64,000 nucleotides of DNA from positions 62,001 through 126,000 of the forward strand of contig NZ_NXLW01000002.1 in NCBI RefSeq assembly GCF_003364265.1, in the 5' to 3' direction. The position numbers were made by a program, and so were the translations under genes. The number at the start of each line of letters is the position of its first letter. Position 1 is the stretch's first letter. The DNA comes from Helicobacter aurati (lineage in GTDB: Bacteria > Campylobacterota > Campylobacteria > Campylobacterales > Helicobacteraceae). This document shows positions 57,101 to 64,000 of the stretch, in pieces. The notes beneath the pieces were generated by a model, which made no database searches, was not told the origin of the DNA, and worked only from the letters and a program-made list of their open reading frames with translations.

Positions 57101-57652
57101 GTGGGACATATCGATGAATGGATGCTATATGCTTTACGTAATAATGCAACGGCACTGAACTGCCCATTACAATGGCTTGAAATTGAAAGGCTTAGCTGGA
57201 CTCCGTTAGTTATGCGCGCCGTTTCTTTCATTGTAAACGGGGGTACTTTTCTTTTATGCGTAGATTCTCAACGTGAATGGCTACAACGTTATATCCTTAA
57301 TGCAATAAATAGCACAGAAATACAAAGACCATTTATTCCCATATACGCCCTTGATTCTTCATTAATCAATCTCTTGCATTGCAACGACAATCAAGCTGTG
57401 CGCGATATGTTGGATATGTCATATCCACGTTACGCATTTTGGTATATTGGCAAATGCGACAATGTAGTAGCGCAATTTGCCTTAGATATACGAGACTCTT
57501 TTTTGTGGATATTTGACGAACCACTAGAACACTCATTTATTCTAAACTCCACAGACAAACATTTGGATTTTAAGCTTTTACAGGCATTTAGAATCTTTGA
57601 ACATGCCCTTTTTGCTGGAATATGTGGTGAATTTGTAATTGATTCCGAATAA
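57101..57652 (+). CDS. hobA: HobA, DnaA-binding replication initiation protein
   Basis: HobA is a Campylobacterota-specific tetramer that binds DnaA and helps build the initiation complex at oriC, like DiaA of E. coli. The 183-residue protein has a SIS-like alpha/beta pattern (WTPLVMRAVSFIVNGGTFLLCVDSQREWL in part: NGGTFLLCVDSQREW) and matches the position and length of HP1230. The GTG start has AAAGG upstream. It sits between lysC and holB. Confidence 0.88.
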   Translation: MGHIDEWMLYALRNNATALNCPLQWLEIERLSWTPLVMRAVSFIVNGGTFLLCVDSQREWLQRYILNAINSTEIQRPFIPIYALDSSLINLLHCNDNQAVRDMLDMSYPRYAFWYIGKCDNVVAQFALDIRDSFLWIFDEPLEHSFILNSTDKHLDFKLLQAFRIFEHALFAGICGEFVIDSE

Positions 57653-57691
57653 AGTCAATTAAGGCAAAACTTTATAGAGATAACAAAACAC

Positions 57692-58339
57692 ATGCAAGAT
57701 TCCCAAAATATCAACGTAGATTCTACAATTTACCTACATAGCTCACATATTATTCTTACGCATGATTTTGAATCTGAAAAAAATATTCTACGCAACAATA
57801 TAGAAGCAGAATTTTTAAGAATTTTTGAAGCGCAAGAAATCAAGACAGAAGACGCCCACAATATCATTAAAGAGGCTTACATTACAAGTAGTCAAACAAA
57901 AATCCTTGCTGTTTTTGGTTTTTCTTATAATCGTTTCGCGCAAAATGCTCTATTAAAAATCTTAGAAGAGCCTCCAAATCATACCCTTTTTATTTTGTAT
58001 GCCAACACAAAAAACAAGCTTCTACCTACAATCTTTTCGCGTCTAATTGTTTTGGACAAACGTAAAAAGATTGCTAAAGAATCTTTTCCACTTAACATTA
58101 CAAAACTTACAGTGCCACTCATTTATGAATACATAAAAGATATAGAAAAGAAAAACTATACAAGTGAGCAAGGCAGAGAAATTGTCTCTGCTATCCTGCA
58201 CGCAATAGCAATGAGTGATAAAACACTCAATCAATATGAACTCAAACGTTTTGATAATGCAATAGAATCTCTGCATAATAAGCAGGCTGTACATCTTGTT
58301 TTATTGCCGCTTTTACTCTCGCTAATACCAAATCTCTAG
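57692..58339 (+). CDS. holB: HolB, DNA polymerase III delta' subunit
   Basis: The delta' subunit is part of the clamp loader. The 215-residue protein is short compared with E. coli (334), as in H. pylori, and lacks the usual N-terminal P-loop. It keeps FSYNRFAQNALLKILEEPPNHTLFILYA, which is the classic clamp-loader segment, and a Leu-rich C-terminal helix. Its TAG stop is one base before the folP ATG. Confidence 0.9.
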   Translation: MQDSQNINVDSTIYLHSSHIILTHDFESEKNILRNNIEAEFLRIFEAQEIKTEDAHNIIKEAYITSSQTKILAVFGFSYNRFAQNALLKILEEPPNHTLFILYANTKNKLLPTIFSRLIVLDKRKKIAKESFPLNITKLTVPLIYEYIKDIEKKNYTSEQGREIVSAILHAIAMSDKTLNQYELKRFDNAIESLHNKQAVHLVLLPLLLSLIPNL

Positions 58340-58340
58340 G

Positions 58341-59501
58341 ATGAACATGCAAATTGAACGTATAAAAAATCTTAATGCCGAAATGCAAAGAATACAGCCC
58401 GATAGTGTCGGATATAGCATTATGAAAGATAAAACGCAAATATTAGGCTTTAAAATCTATTCTTTGAGAACTGAAGCCATGCAGATTCTTAAACAAAATG
58501 CTCTAAGTCTGGGAGCAGAGTTAGTAACGCCTAGAAATGCCATTTTAGGAAAAGAAAAAAGCTATGATTGCCTGTTACTTGGCACACCAAAATGCCTGAA
58601 ATTACTTCGCGCGAAAATAGCCAAACAACCATTTGGTTTAAAAACATTAAGTCAAAGCTTGCAGCAATTTCTACAACCACAACACACGTGCAATATGTCA
58701 AACTTTTTTCAAACGAAACTAATGAGTATCATTAATGTAGATTCAGAGAGTTTTTATCAACAATATAATGTCGATGAAGCAATAGTAAAAATTCATGAGC
58801 ATATTGCACTAGGAGCAGACATTATTGATATTGGAGCTGTTAGCACAAGACCTAATGCGAAAATAATCCCTGCAAACATAGAACTGAAACGGTTAGAGCG
58901 AATCTTCAAAGAAATCCGTAACCTTACAACACATATACCTTTTAGCATTGACACCTATCACAGCGAAGTCGCGCAAATGGCACTAGACTCTGGATTTAGT
59001 ATCATTAACGATGTAAGTGGGAAACCTGAAAACATGTTAGAGATTCTGCAAAAAAATCCTCAAGCAACCTATGTTCTTACACATACTAAAGGAACACCCC
59101 AAACCATGCAACATTTATGCTCCTATCAGAATCTCATTATAGAAATTGACGCATTTTTTCAAGAAAAACTCAATATGTTGCATGACGCTTATTGTGATAG
59201 AGTAATCCTTGATGTCGGGATTGGATTTGCAAAAGATCATCTACAAAATATCGCTCTTATTTCAAAGCTCGCACATTTTAAACATTTTTCTAAGCCACTT
59301 TTAATCGGTGCTAGTCATAAAAGTTTCCTGCGAAAAATTACTTCCAATGAGAATAAAAAACAGCTAGAATCTACGCTCCTAACACATTTCTTAGCATTGC
59401 AAAATGGTGCAAATATTCTACGCGTTCATGACTTGGCAGCGCATAAAGAAATGCTACACATCTTCCATGCCTTTCAGGTGAATGATACTGATACGCTATA
59501 A
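58341..59501 (+). CDS. folP: Dihydropteroate synthase
   Basis: FolP joins dihydropterin diphosphate with p-aminobenzoate in folate synthesis and is the sulfonamide target. The 386-residue protein has an N-terminal extension of ~125 residues seen in Helicobacter, then a TIM barrel with MSIINVDSESF, GADIIDIGAVSTRPNA, FSIDTYHSEVAQ, NDVSG and LIGASHKSFLRK. The TAGGATG junction couples it to holB. It closes the rppH-lysC-hobA-holB-folP run. Confidence 0.95.
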   Translation: MNMQIERIKNLNAEMQRIQPDSVGYSIMKDKTQILGFKIYSLRTEAMQILKQNALSLGAELVTPRNAILGKEKSYDCLLLGTPKCLKLLRAKIAKQPFGLKTLSQSLQQFLQPQHTCNMSNFFQTKLMSIINVDSESFYQQYNVDEAIVKIHEHIALGADIIDIGAVSTRPNAKIIPANIELKRLERIFKEIRNLTTHIPFSIDTYHSEVAQMALDSGFSIINDVSGKPENMLEILQKNPQATYVLTHTKGTPQTMQHLCSYQNLIIEIDAFFQEKLNMLHDAYCDRVILDVGIGFAKDHLQNIALISKLAHFKHFSKPLLIGASHKSFLRKITSNENKKQLESTLLTHFLALQNGANILRVHDLAAHKEMLHIFHAFQVNDTDTL

Positions 59502-59632
59502 AAATTACTAATTATCCTAGATAAAGATGGTTCATAAAGTAACTCTTAAAGAAAAATGAAACACCATAATGTTTCAAAATAATTTAACTTAACAAGATAA
59601 AATAGATTCCATTTTAACTTTAAAGGAACTAT

Positions 59633-60628
59633 ATGTTACATATAAATACTATTGGTAGATTTATGATGATTGGAGTATTCTCCTCTTTGCTTCTCTTAAA
59701 TGCAAAAGACACGCAAATTCAACTTAAAGAATATGACGCAGAAAAAATAGCCGATGTCTTCTACGCCCTTAATGGCAACCCTAATGACCCTCATAAAAAA
59801 ATCAACCATGCAAAAGGTTTTTGTACGCGTGGCGAATTTATCCCTGCAAAAAATATTACAAAGAAATTTGATATTCCTCTCCTTGCAGAGAAAAATATCC
59901 CAACACAAATTCGTTATTCTTTAGGCGGTGGCAATCCTCAAGCTAGCGATAAATCAAAACCAAGAGGTATAGCTTTAAAAATAGAAGGGAAAAATGATAG
60001 CTGGGAAATTGTTGCCCTAAATACTGAAATTAATTTTGCTAAGAATCCTAACGAATTTGGTACATTTTTCGCAATGCAAATACCAAAAAACGGAAAAGTA
60101 GATAAGGCGAATATTGCAAAGCTTACAGAAGAAGTAGATTCCTATCGTAACTTTGCAAAATATATGGAAAAAATTGGCATTACAGGAAGTGTAGCTAACA
60201 CTATGTATCATAGTATTCATACATTTTTCATGAAAGATTCTCGAAGCAAAAAATTCGTTCCCGCTCGCTTTAAATTAGTTCCAGTAGCTGGGGTATCTTA
60301 TTTAAATCAAGAAGAGTTACGTACAAAAGACGATAATTTCCTAGAAGCTGATTTTAAAAACAAAATCGCTCAAAAACCTATCGAATATAAATTGGTGTTT
60401 GTTTTGGCAAACCCTGAAGACAGCATTTATGACACAACAGCGTTATGGAGCGGCAAACATAAAGAAATAGAAGTGGGCACGCTCAAGGTATCAAAATATG
60501 ACGGAACAGATTGTAATCGCGATGTGTTTATGCCAAACGTTTTGCCTAACGGCATAGGGCAACCACAGGATCCATTATTCGATGTACGTAATGAAACTTA
60601 TTCAATCACTTTTGGTAGAAGACAATAA
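59633..60628 (+). CDS. Exported catalase-like (SrpA-type) heme peroxidase
   Basis: The 331-residue protein has a signal peptide (MMIGVFSSLLLLNAKD) and a small catalase fold with the distal His59 (NHAKGFCTRGEF), GIALKI and IPTQIRYSLGGG segments. It corresponds to the H. pylori catalase-like HP0485. Such short catalases lack the NADPH and C-terminal domains and act as peroxidases rather than true catalases. It is a single gene with AAAGGAA before the ATG. Confidence 0.9.
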   Translation: MLHINTIGRFMMIGVFSSLLLLNAKDTQIQLKEYDAEKIADVFYALNGNPNDPHKKINHAKGFCTRGEFIPAKNITKKFDIPLLAEKNIPTQIRYSLGGGNPQASDKSKPRGIALKIEGKNDSWEIVALNTEINFAKNPNEFGTFFAMQIPKNGKVDKANIAKLTEEVDSYRNFAKYMEKIGITGSVANTMYHSIHTFFMKDSRSKKFVPARFKLVPVAGVSYLNQEELRTKDDNFLEADFKNKIAQKPIEYKLVFVLANPEDSIYDTTALWSGKHKEIEVGTLKVSKYDGTDCNRDVFMPNVLPNGIGQPQDPLFDVRNETYSITFGRRQ

Positions 60629-60750
60629 GTAATCTAAAATAAGTAATCAATGTATTCTGCATATTCTGTATGAAGTCAAGCACAACAACAATACCATTTA
60701 TTCCGTGAGCTGTCGTTGATTTATGACGGCTTATCATGCTTAAACACTTT

Positions 60751-62229
60751 CTATTGTCGCTCTTGAACAGAAAGTGTTTCCATTTGCTTATATAAAATCT
60801 CAAACTCTAAATACCACTTCCACGTAGCAACAATATCTGGTCGCATAAGCTTAACACCACTTACTTCATATTGCAAAACCTGATAAAGTTTTTGCATCCA
60901 CGTTGTGTTTTGCCGCAAAAAAACAAGGATATACTTTTCATTAACTTTATGGGTATCGCATAATCGTTCTCGTACCTGCAGACAATTATGATACTCTTGT
61001 GCTGTATTGTGAATCTTTTGTATTAATTCTTGATTGGAAAGAATGTTCTGCAATCTTGATTGATACCTTTTAGCAATGCCGAACTTCATAATATAATCTC
61101 TAGTAGTCTGACTTGATTCACTATCGCATAATAAATCCTTACGCGCTCTCGAATCTACAATGCGCACTCTACCTATTTCAAGAAAATCCTGCACACCTTT
61201 GCCGCAAACATAAATAATAGGAATATCTAATTCTTGAAAAGTATGCCAATAAGGAAATCCATAGTATAAAAAAGATTCTTTTGAAAAAGATATATCAAAA
61301 GCGGAAGCGTCTTGTGGGGGCGGAACTTGTAAAATTTCACATATTTTTTGAAATACACAATGAGAACTTTGACTTGTCATTATCTCCTGCATATCAATAT
61401 AATAAACTTCTTGCGTAGCATTACGGACTTGCTCTACGCTACTTGTATAACAAAAATGACTGCGAGTTTTTGTCCAGCTGGAGTGTAATTTTAAGAGGAA
61501 AAGAAAACAATCAGTAACACAACGTTCTTTTATCCTCTCTATTTCTAAAGCACTATAAGGCAGCACATCGGTTGTGCCCCCCCCCCCGTATCTTAGATAA
61601 GGAAGAAAAAAGGCATTCGCGTGGCTTTTTATTACAGAAATTGGATCGCGCACAAGACAAAAGACTGGAACTTTCTTATGTAATTTAGAAAGAATTTTTA
61701 TTCGCAATGAATCTTGGTAGGATTTATCAAGAGTGATTCCAAACACTTTGCCTTGCTGTTGTTTGCTCACTTCTCGATAATATCTTGCAAAATCGATTCT
61801 ATGATACACACTTAAATCCATAGGGGCAAGATTACAGATTCTACACATCTCAAGCCATGCGGCATAACCTACTCCATGCGAACCAAGATTAATATAAGAA
61901 TAATTTTGCGGCAATTTATAGAATTGTGTCCAAAAAGGCTTAACCCAAAGATTCTCGCGCCATTGCGGATTGCTTAATGAATAATACCAATGCTTATTTC
62001 TATTAATCAGAATATTAAGCAGCCCCAATATTCCCTCATTTTTGTAGGCGGCAATCAAACCTTTTTTCTCGAGTTTATAAACAATTGCCTGCAACAAACC
62101 CTGTTCCCTGACTATACGTAATGTCTGTGATGATTTTCTTGACATAGCTATCCTTAAACAATAAAATAATGAATGGTAACAAAATATTTGCAAGCCCTTA
62201 GCATATAAAGATTGCCTCTTATTTTTCAT
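60751..62229 (-). CDS. DUF2972 family protein with poly-G tract, sulfotransferase-like
   Basis: The 492-residue protein matches the Campylobacter/Helicobacter DUF2972 type: ENLWVKPFWTQFYKLP, YINLGSHGVGYAAWLEM, then a LVRDPISVIKSHANAF motif that resembles the 3'-phosphate-binding Arg-Asp-Pro...Ser of sulfotransferases. An 11-G run encodes YGGGGTT at about residues 215-218, and the frame is open at this length. Two starts have ribosome sites: ATG 62229 (AAGGGGG) and ATG 62145 (AAGGA). DUF2972 genes often lie by glycan genes; here a glycosyltransferase is divergent. Substrate unknown. Confidence 0.78.
   Translation of the reverse strand: MKNKRQSLYAKGLQIFCYHSLFYCLRIAMSRKSSQTLRIVREQGLLQAIVYKLEKKGLIAAYKNEGILGLLNILINRNKHWYYSLSNPQWRENLWVKPFWTQFYKLPQNYSYINLGSHGVGYAAWLEMCRICNLAPMDLSVYHRIDFARYYREVSKQQQGKVFGITLDKSYQDSLRIKILSKLHKKVPVFCLVRDPISVIKSHANAFFLPYLRYGGGGTTDVLPYSALEIERIKERCVTDCFLFLLKLHSSWTKTRSHFCYTSSVEQVRNATQEVYYIDMQEIMTSQSSHCVFQKICEILQVPPPQDASAFDISFSKESFLYYGFPYWHTFQELDIPIIYVCGKGVQDFLEIGRVRIVDSRARKDLLCDSESSQTTRDYIMKFGIAKRYQSRLQNILSNQELIQKIHNTAQEYHNCLQVRERLCDTHKVNEKYILVFLRQNTTWMQKLYQVLQYEVSGVKLMRPDIVATWKWYLEFEILYKQMETLSVQERQ
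61577..61587 (-). repeat. 11-bp poly-G (coding strand) contingency tract
   Basis: Eleven C in the plus strand (G in the gene) sit inside the DUF2972 coding region. Poly-G/C tracts of this length vary by slippage in Helicobacter and Campylobacter and switch genes on and off. With 11 the gene is in frame (on). Confidence 0.9.
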
Positions 62230-62263
62230 TATAACCCCCTTTGTTTCTTCGCATATTTCATAG

Positions 62264-62269
62264 TATAAT
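62264..62269 (+). promoter_or_regulatory. -10 box of the glycosyltransferase gene
   Basis: TATAAT overlaps the in-frame TTG at 62269, which rules out that TTG as a start and supports ATG 62305. It lies in the gap between divergent genes. Confidence 0.55.
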
Positions 62270-62304
62270 TGAAGCTCACATTCAACAAATCATTAGGGAA
62301 TATA

Positions 62305-63324
62305 ATGCAAAAAATAAACATGCAAGTTGGGATCTCTATTGTCGTACCTTGTTATAATGAAGAAGTTTCTTTACCTCAATTTTTACAAAAGATTACTCAA
62401 ACAATGGATTCTATGCAACCATTACTAAGTGTGCATTTCAACAAAGAATCAACGGAGCAAAAACAACTTTATGAACTTATTTTTATTAACGACGGTAGCA
62501 AGGATAAAACATTAGAAATATTACAAACAATGCAAAAACAATATAATCAGCATAGAATCAAAATATTTTCTTTTTCGAGGAACTTCGGTAAAGAGGCTGG
62601 TATTCTTGCTGGCTTAGAGCAAGCGACAGGTGAAGGAGTAATTCTTCTTGATGCCGATTTACAGGACCCTCCGAGTCTTATTCCGCAAATGATACAAATT
62701 TGGCTTAATTCCCAACGGACTATTAAGATTATTTACGCCAAGCGAAGCAATAGACGTGGGGAGAACAAAATTCGGGCAGTATTTAGTGAGTTTTTCTACA
62801 AAATTTCTAACTATGTTTCAGAGGTTAAAATAGAATCTGGTGTTCGCGACTTTCGCCTAATGGATAAAGAAGTCGTAGAAGCTCTTTTGCGATTAAAAGA
62901 GTATCATAGATTCTCAAAAGCCATGTTTGCGTGGGTTGGATTCCAAAGCAAATGTCTTGAATACGACTATATACCGCATTTTAAAGAAAGCTCGAGCTGG
63001 AGTTTTTGGAATCTCTTTAAGTATGCAATTGAAGGAATTGTTAGCTTTAGCACCATGCCGTTGCGTATTGCCTTTATTGTGGGGTTCATTATGAGTATAG
63101 TCTCTGGTGGATATGGAATCTACCGCTTTATTTGGACGATTCTCTATGGTAATTTAGTCCCCGGTTACCCTAGCCTTATTTGCATTATTACTTTCATTGG
63201 TGGCATGCAGCTGATACTTTTGGGTATCATTGGTGAATATATCGCAAGAATTTATGAGCAAGTCAAATACCGCCCGCATTATATTTTTGAGCAATTAAAA
63301 CAAACAAAAAGCAAAGATTCTTAA
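62305..63324 (+). CDS. Family 2 glycosyltransferase, GtrB/DPM1-like membrane enzyme
   Basis: The 339-residue enzyme has a GT-A domain (SIVVPCYNEE, FINDGSKDKT, FGKEAGILAGL, the DXD-type DADLQDPP) and two C-terminal membrane helices, the pattern of enzymes that transfer sugar to undecaprenyl phosphate (GtrB, ArnC). TAGGGA precedes ATG 62305. The adjacent DUF2972 gene points to surface-glycan work. The sugar is unknown. Confidence 0.9.
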   Translation: MQKINMQVGISIVVPCYNEEVSLPQFLQKITQTMDSMQPLLSVHFNKESTEQKQLYELIFINDGSKDKTLEILQTMQKQYNQHRIKIFSFSRNFGKEAGILAGLEQATGEGVILLDADLQDPPSLIPQMIQIWLNSQRTIKIIYAKRSNRRGENKIRAVFSEFFYKISNYVSEVKIESGVRDFRLMDKEVVEALLRLKEYHRFSKAMFAWVGFQSKCLEYDYIPHFKESSSWSFWNLFKYAIEGIVSFSTMPLRIAFIVGFIMSIVSGGYGIYRFIWTILYGNLVPGYPSLICIITFIGGMQLILLGIIGEYIARIYEQVKYRPHYIFEQLKQTKSKDS

Positions 63325-63513
63325 TCCAATAATACCAAATATATCCCAGACTCTCCTATGCAAATAGGCAATTCTTTTATAGAACTCAAGTGATTCTGTG
63401 TTGCTTGAATAAATAATCTTTATCTCTTCAATTTCACTTTGTTCATTTAACTTTGGAATATTGTAATCATAACTCTCTTGAATACCAAATAAACGCGTAA
63501 TAGATATGCTCAT
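63295..63513 (-). CDS. Possible small protein, 72 residues
   Basis: This minus-strand frame overlaps the last 30 bases of the glycosyltransferase. It is mixed charged/hydrophobic (SESLEFYKRIAYLHRRVWDIFG-like core: EFYKRIAYLHRRVWDIFG) and ends with a hydrophobic helix (IIGLRIFAFCLF), and it looks more protein-like than the shadow ORFs. The start has only a weak GAGAGA. It might be a fragment of a larger gene. I do not recognise it. Confidence 0.4.
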   Translation of the reverse strand: MSISITRLFGIQESYDYNIPKLNEQSEIEEIKIIYSSNTESLEFYKRIAYLHRRVWDIFGIIGLRIFAFCLF

Positions 63514-63866
63514 TATCTCTCAATCATTCATCTAGGGATTTCATTCGAATATTTGAAGAATATCATTAGAATCTGCCAATATTTTGTATTCGAAAATTAT
63601 AGTTTGTAGTTAAACTTGTGTTTAGCAATCATTCTAATAATAAGCTCGCTTTAGCTACATTACCTACTATACAAGGTAGAGCTTCCCATCTTTTTCGCTA
63701 CTTTGATTGCATAAGGCAAGCATTGAATCGCTTGATAGTTATATATTACTTTGGAAAGAATAAGAGAAAATAAGAAGCAAATATATACTTCAATCAACAA
63801 CCAAAATCCTATGTCTGCCAAACTGTAAACTATGAAAATAAAATTTCACACGTTAATATTTTGTAA
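63514..63866. other. Intergenic region
   Basis: No credible gene, RNA or repeat is visible in these ~350 AT-rich bases. Confidence 0.4.
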
Positions 63867-64000
63867 TTACTTACTATTGTCATCCATATTTGAATTTTTA
63901 AATAGCGACTTTAGTGCCTCTATATCCAATTTCTTTTCTTCAGGCTTTACATTATTTAATGATTTAGAATCTATTCCACTGGACGAAAAAACGGATTCTA
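63867..64000 (-). CDS. 3' end of a CDS running off the window
   Basis: An open minus-strand frame enters from the edge and stops at TAA 63869-63867. The last 44 residues are polar and end LFKNSNMDDNSK, with a KPEEKKLDIEALKSLF helix before it. Too little is present to name it; codon use is like that of neighbours. Confidence 0.5.
   Translation of the reverse strand, partial: ESVFSSSGIDSKSLNNVKPEEKKLDIEALKSLFKNSNMDDNSK

Noticed and set aside
62269-62304. TTG at 62269 as start of the glycosyltransferase
   Set aside because: It overlaps a TATAAT -10 box, and ATG 62305 has a good ribosome site.
1-64000. tRNA, rRNA, CRISPR array, insertion sequence or integrase
   Set aside because: No TTCGA-type T-arm with a matching acceptor stem, no regular repeats with spacers and no transposase or integrase frame were seen in the gaps or ORFs.

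Overview
The window is AT-rich and looks like a chromosomal segment of an enterohepatic-type Helicobacter (Campylobacterota). The assignment rests on gene content and order that match Helicobacter. Examples are ndk / yceD-like / rpmF / plsX / fabH, cheV1 next to nspC, folK-flhF, rppH-lysC-hobA-holB-folP, rlpA-mltD, Hof-type porins, HugZ heme oxygenase, a DUF2972 gene with a poly-G tract, and a catalase-like exported protein. The ilvBH genes and the accessory genes argue against H. pylori itself. I found no tRNA, rRNA, CRISPR array, insertion sequence or integrase.

Layout. 1-7.3 kb: hspR heat-shock repressor, engB, a SUFU-domain protein preceded by a nested inverted repeat, an orphan acyl-CoA-dehydrogenase-like flavoprotein, then the fatty-acid/phospholipid block fabH-plsX-rpmF-yceD-like and ndk. 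7.4-18 kb: mfd, a small outer-membrane protein, an orphan glutamine amidotransferase, folK-flhF (without flhG), mtn, glyS. 18-20.6 kb: a TonB-dependent receptor with Fur-box-like sequence at its promoter. 20.9-24.6 kb: an accessory patch with two decaying membrane-protein genes (one split by a one-base frameshift, one by two in-frame TAG codons), a YkgJ-type Cys-cluster protein and a TerB-like protein. 24.8-38.7 kb: an unknown exported protein, coaBC-uppS, then a long minus-strand run ilvB-ilvH-amino-acid ABC transporter-TRIC channel, a TrkA-type protein, an OmpR-family two-component pair and murA. 38.8-47.8 kb: nspC, cheV1, folB-hof porin, dcd, trmL, a DjlA-like protein, a small membrane protein, an HdrB-like protein and a DUF5644-type protein. 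47.9-60.6 kb: hypF, hugZ, rlpA-mltD, the rppH-lysC-hobA-holB-folP run, and the catalase-like protein. 60.7-64 kb: the DUF2972 gene with an 11-G tract, a GtrB-like glycosyltransferase, a small ORF and the 3' end of one more gene.

How the genes work together. Envelope biogenesis is heavily represented: fabH/plsX for acyl chains, murA and uppS for peptidoglycan, mltD and rlpA for wall remodelling, and a bactoprenol-type glycosyltransferase. Iron and heme supply is represented by the TonB receptor and HugZ. Folate genes are scattered as folK, folB and folP. Motility genes are flhF and cheV1. Replication control is represented by hobA and holB.

The most unusual parts are the decaying 21-23.8 kb membrane-protein module, the phase-variable DUF2972 gene, the SUFU gene with its hairpin leader, and several proteins that keep a fold but have lost signature residues (HPD-less DjlA-like, Cys-poor HdrB-like, Pro-less histidine kinase H-box). 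I did not find a complete system that I could defend as new.
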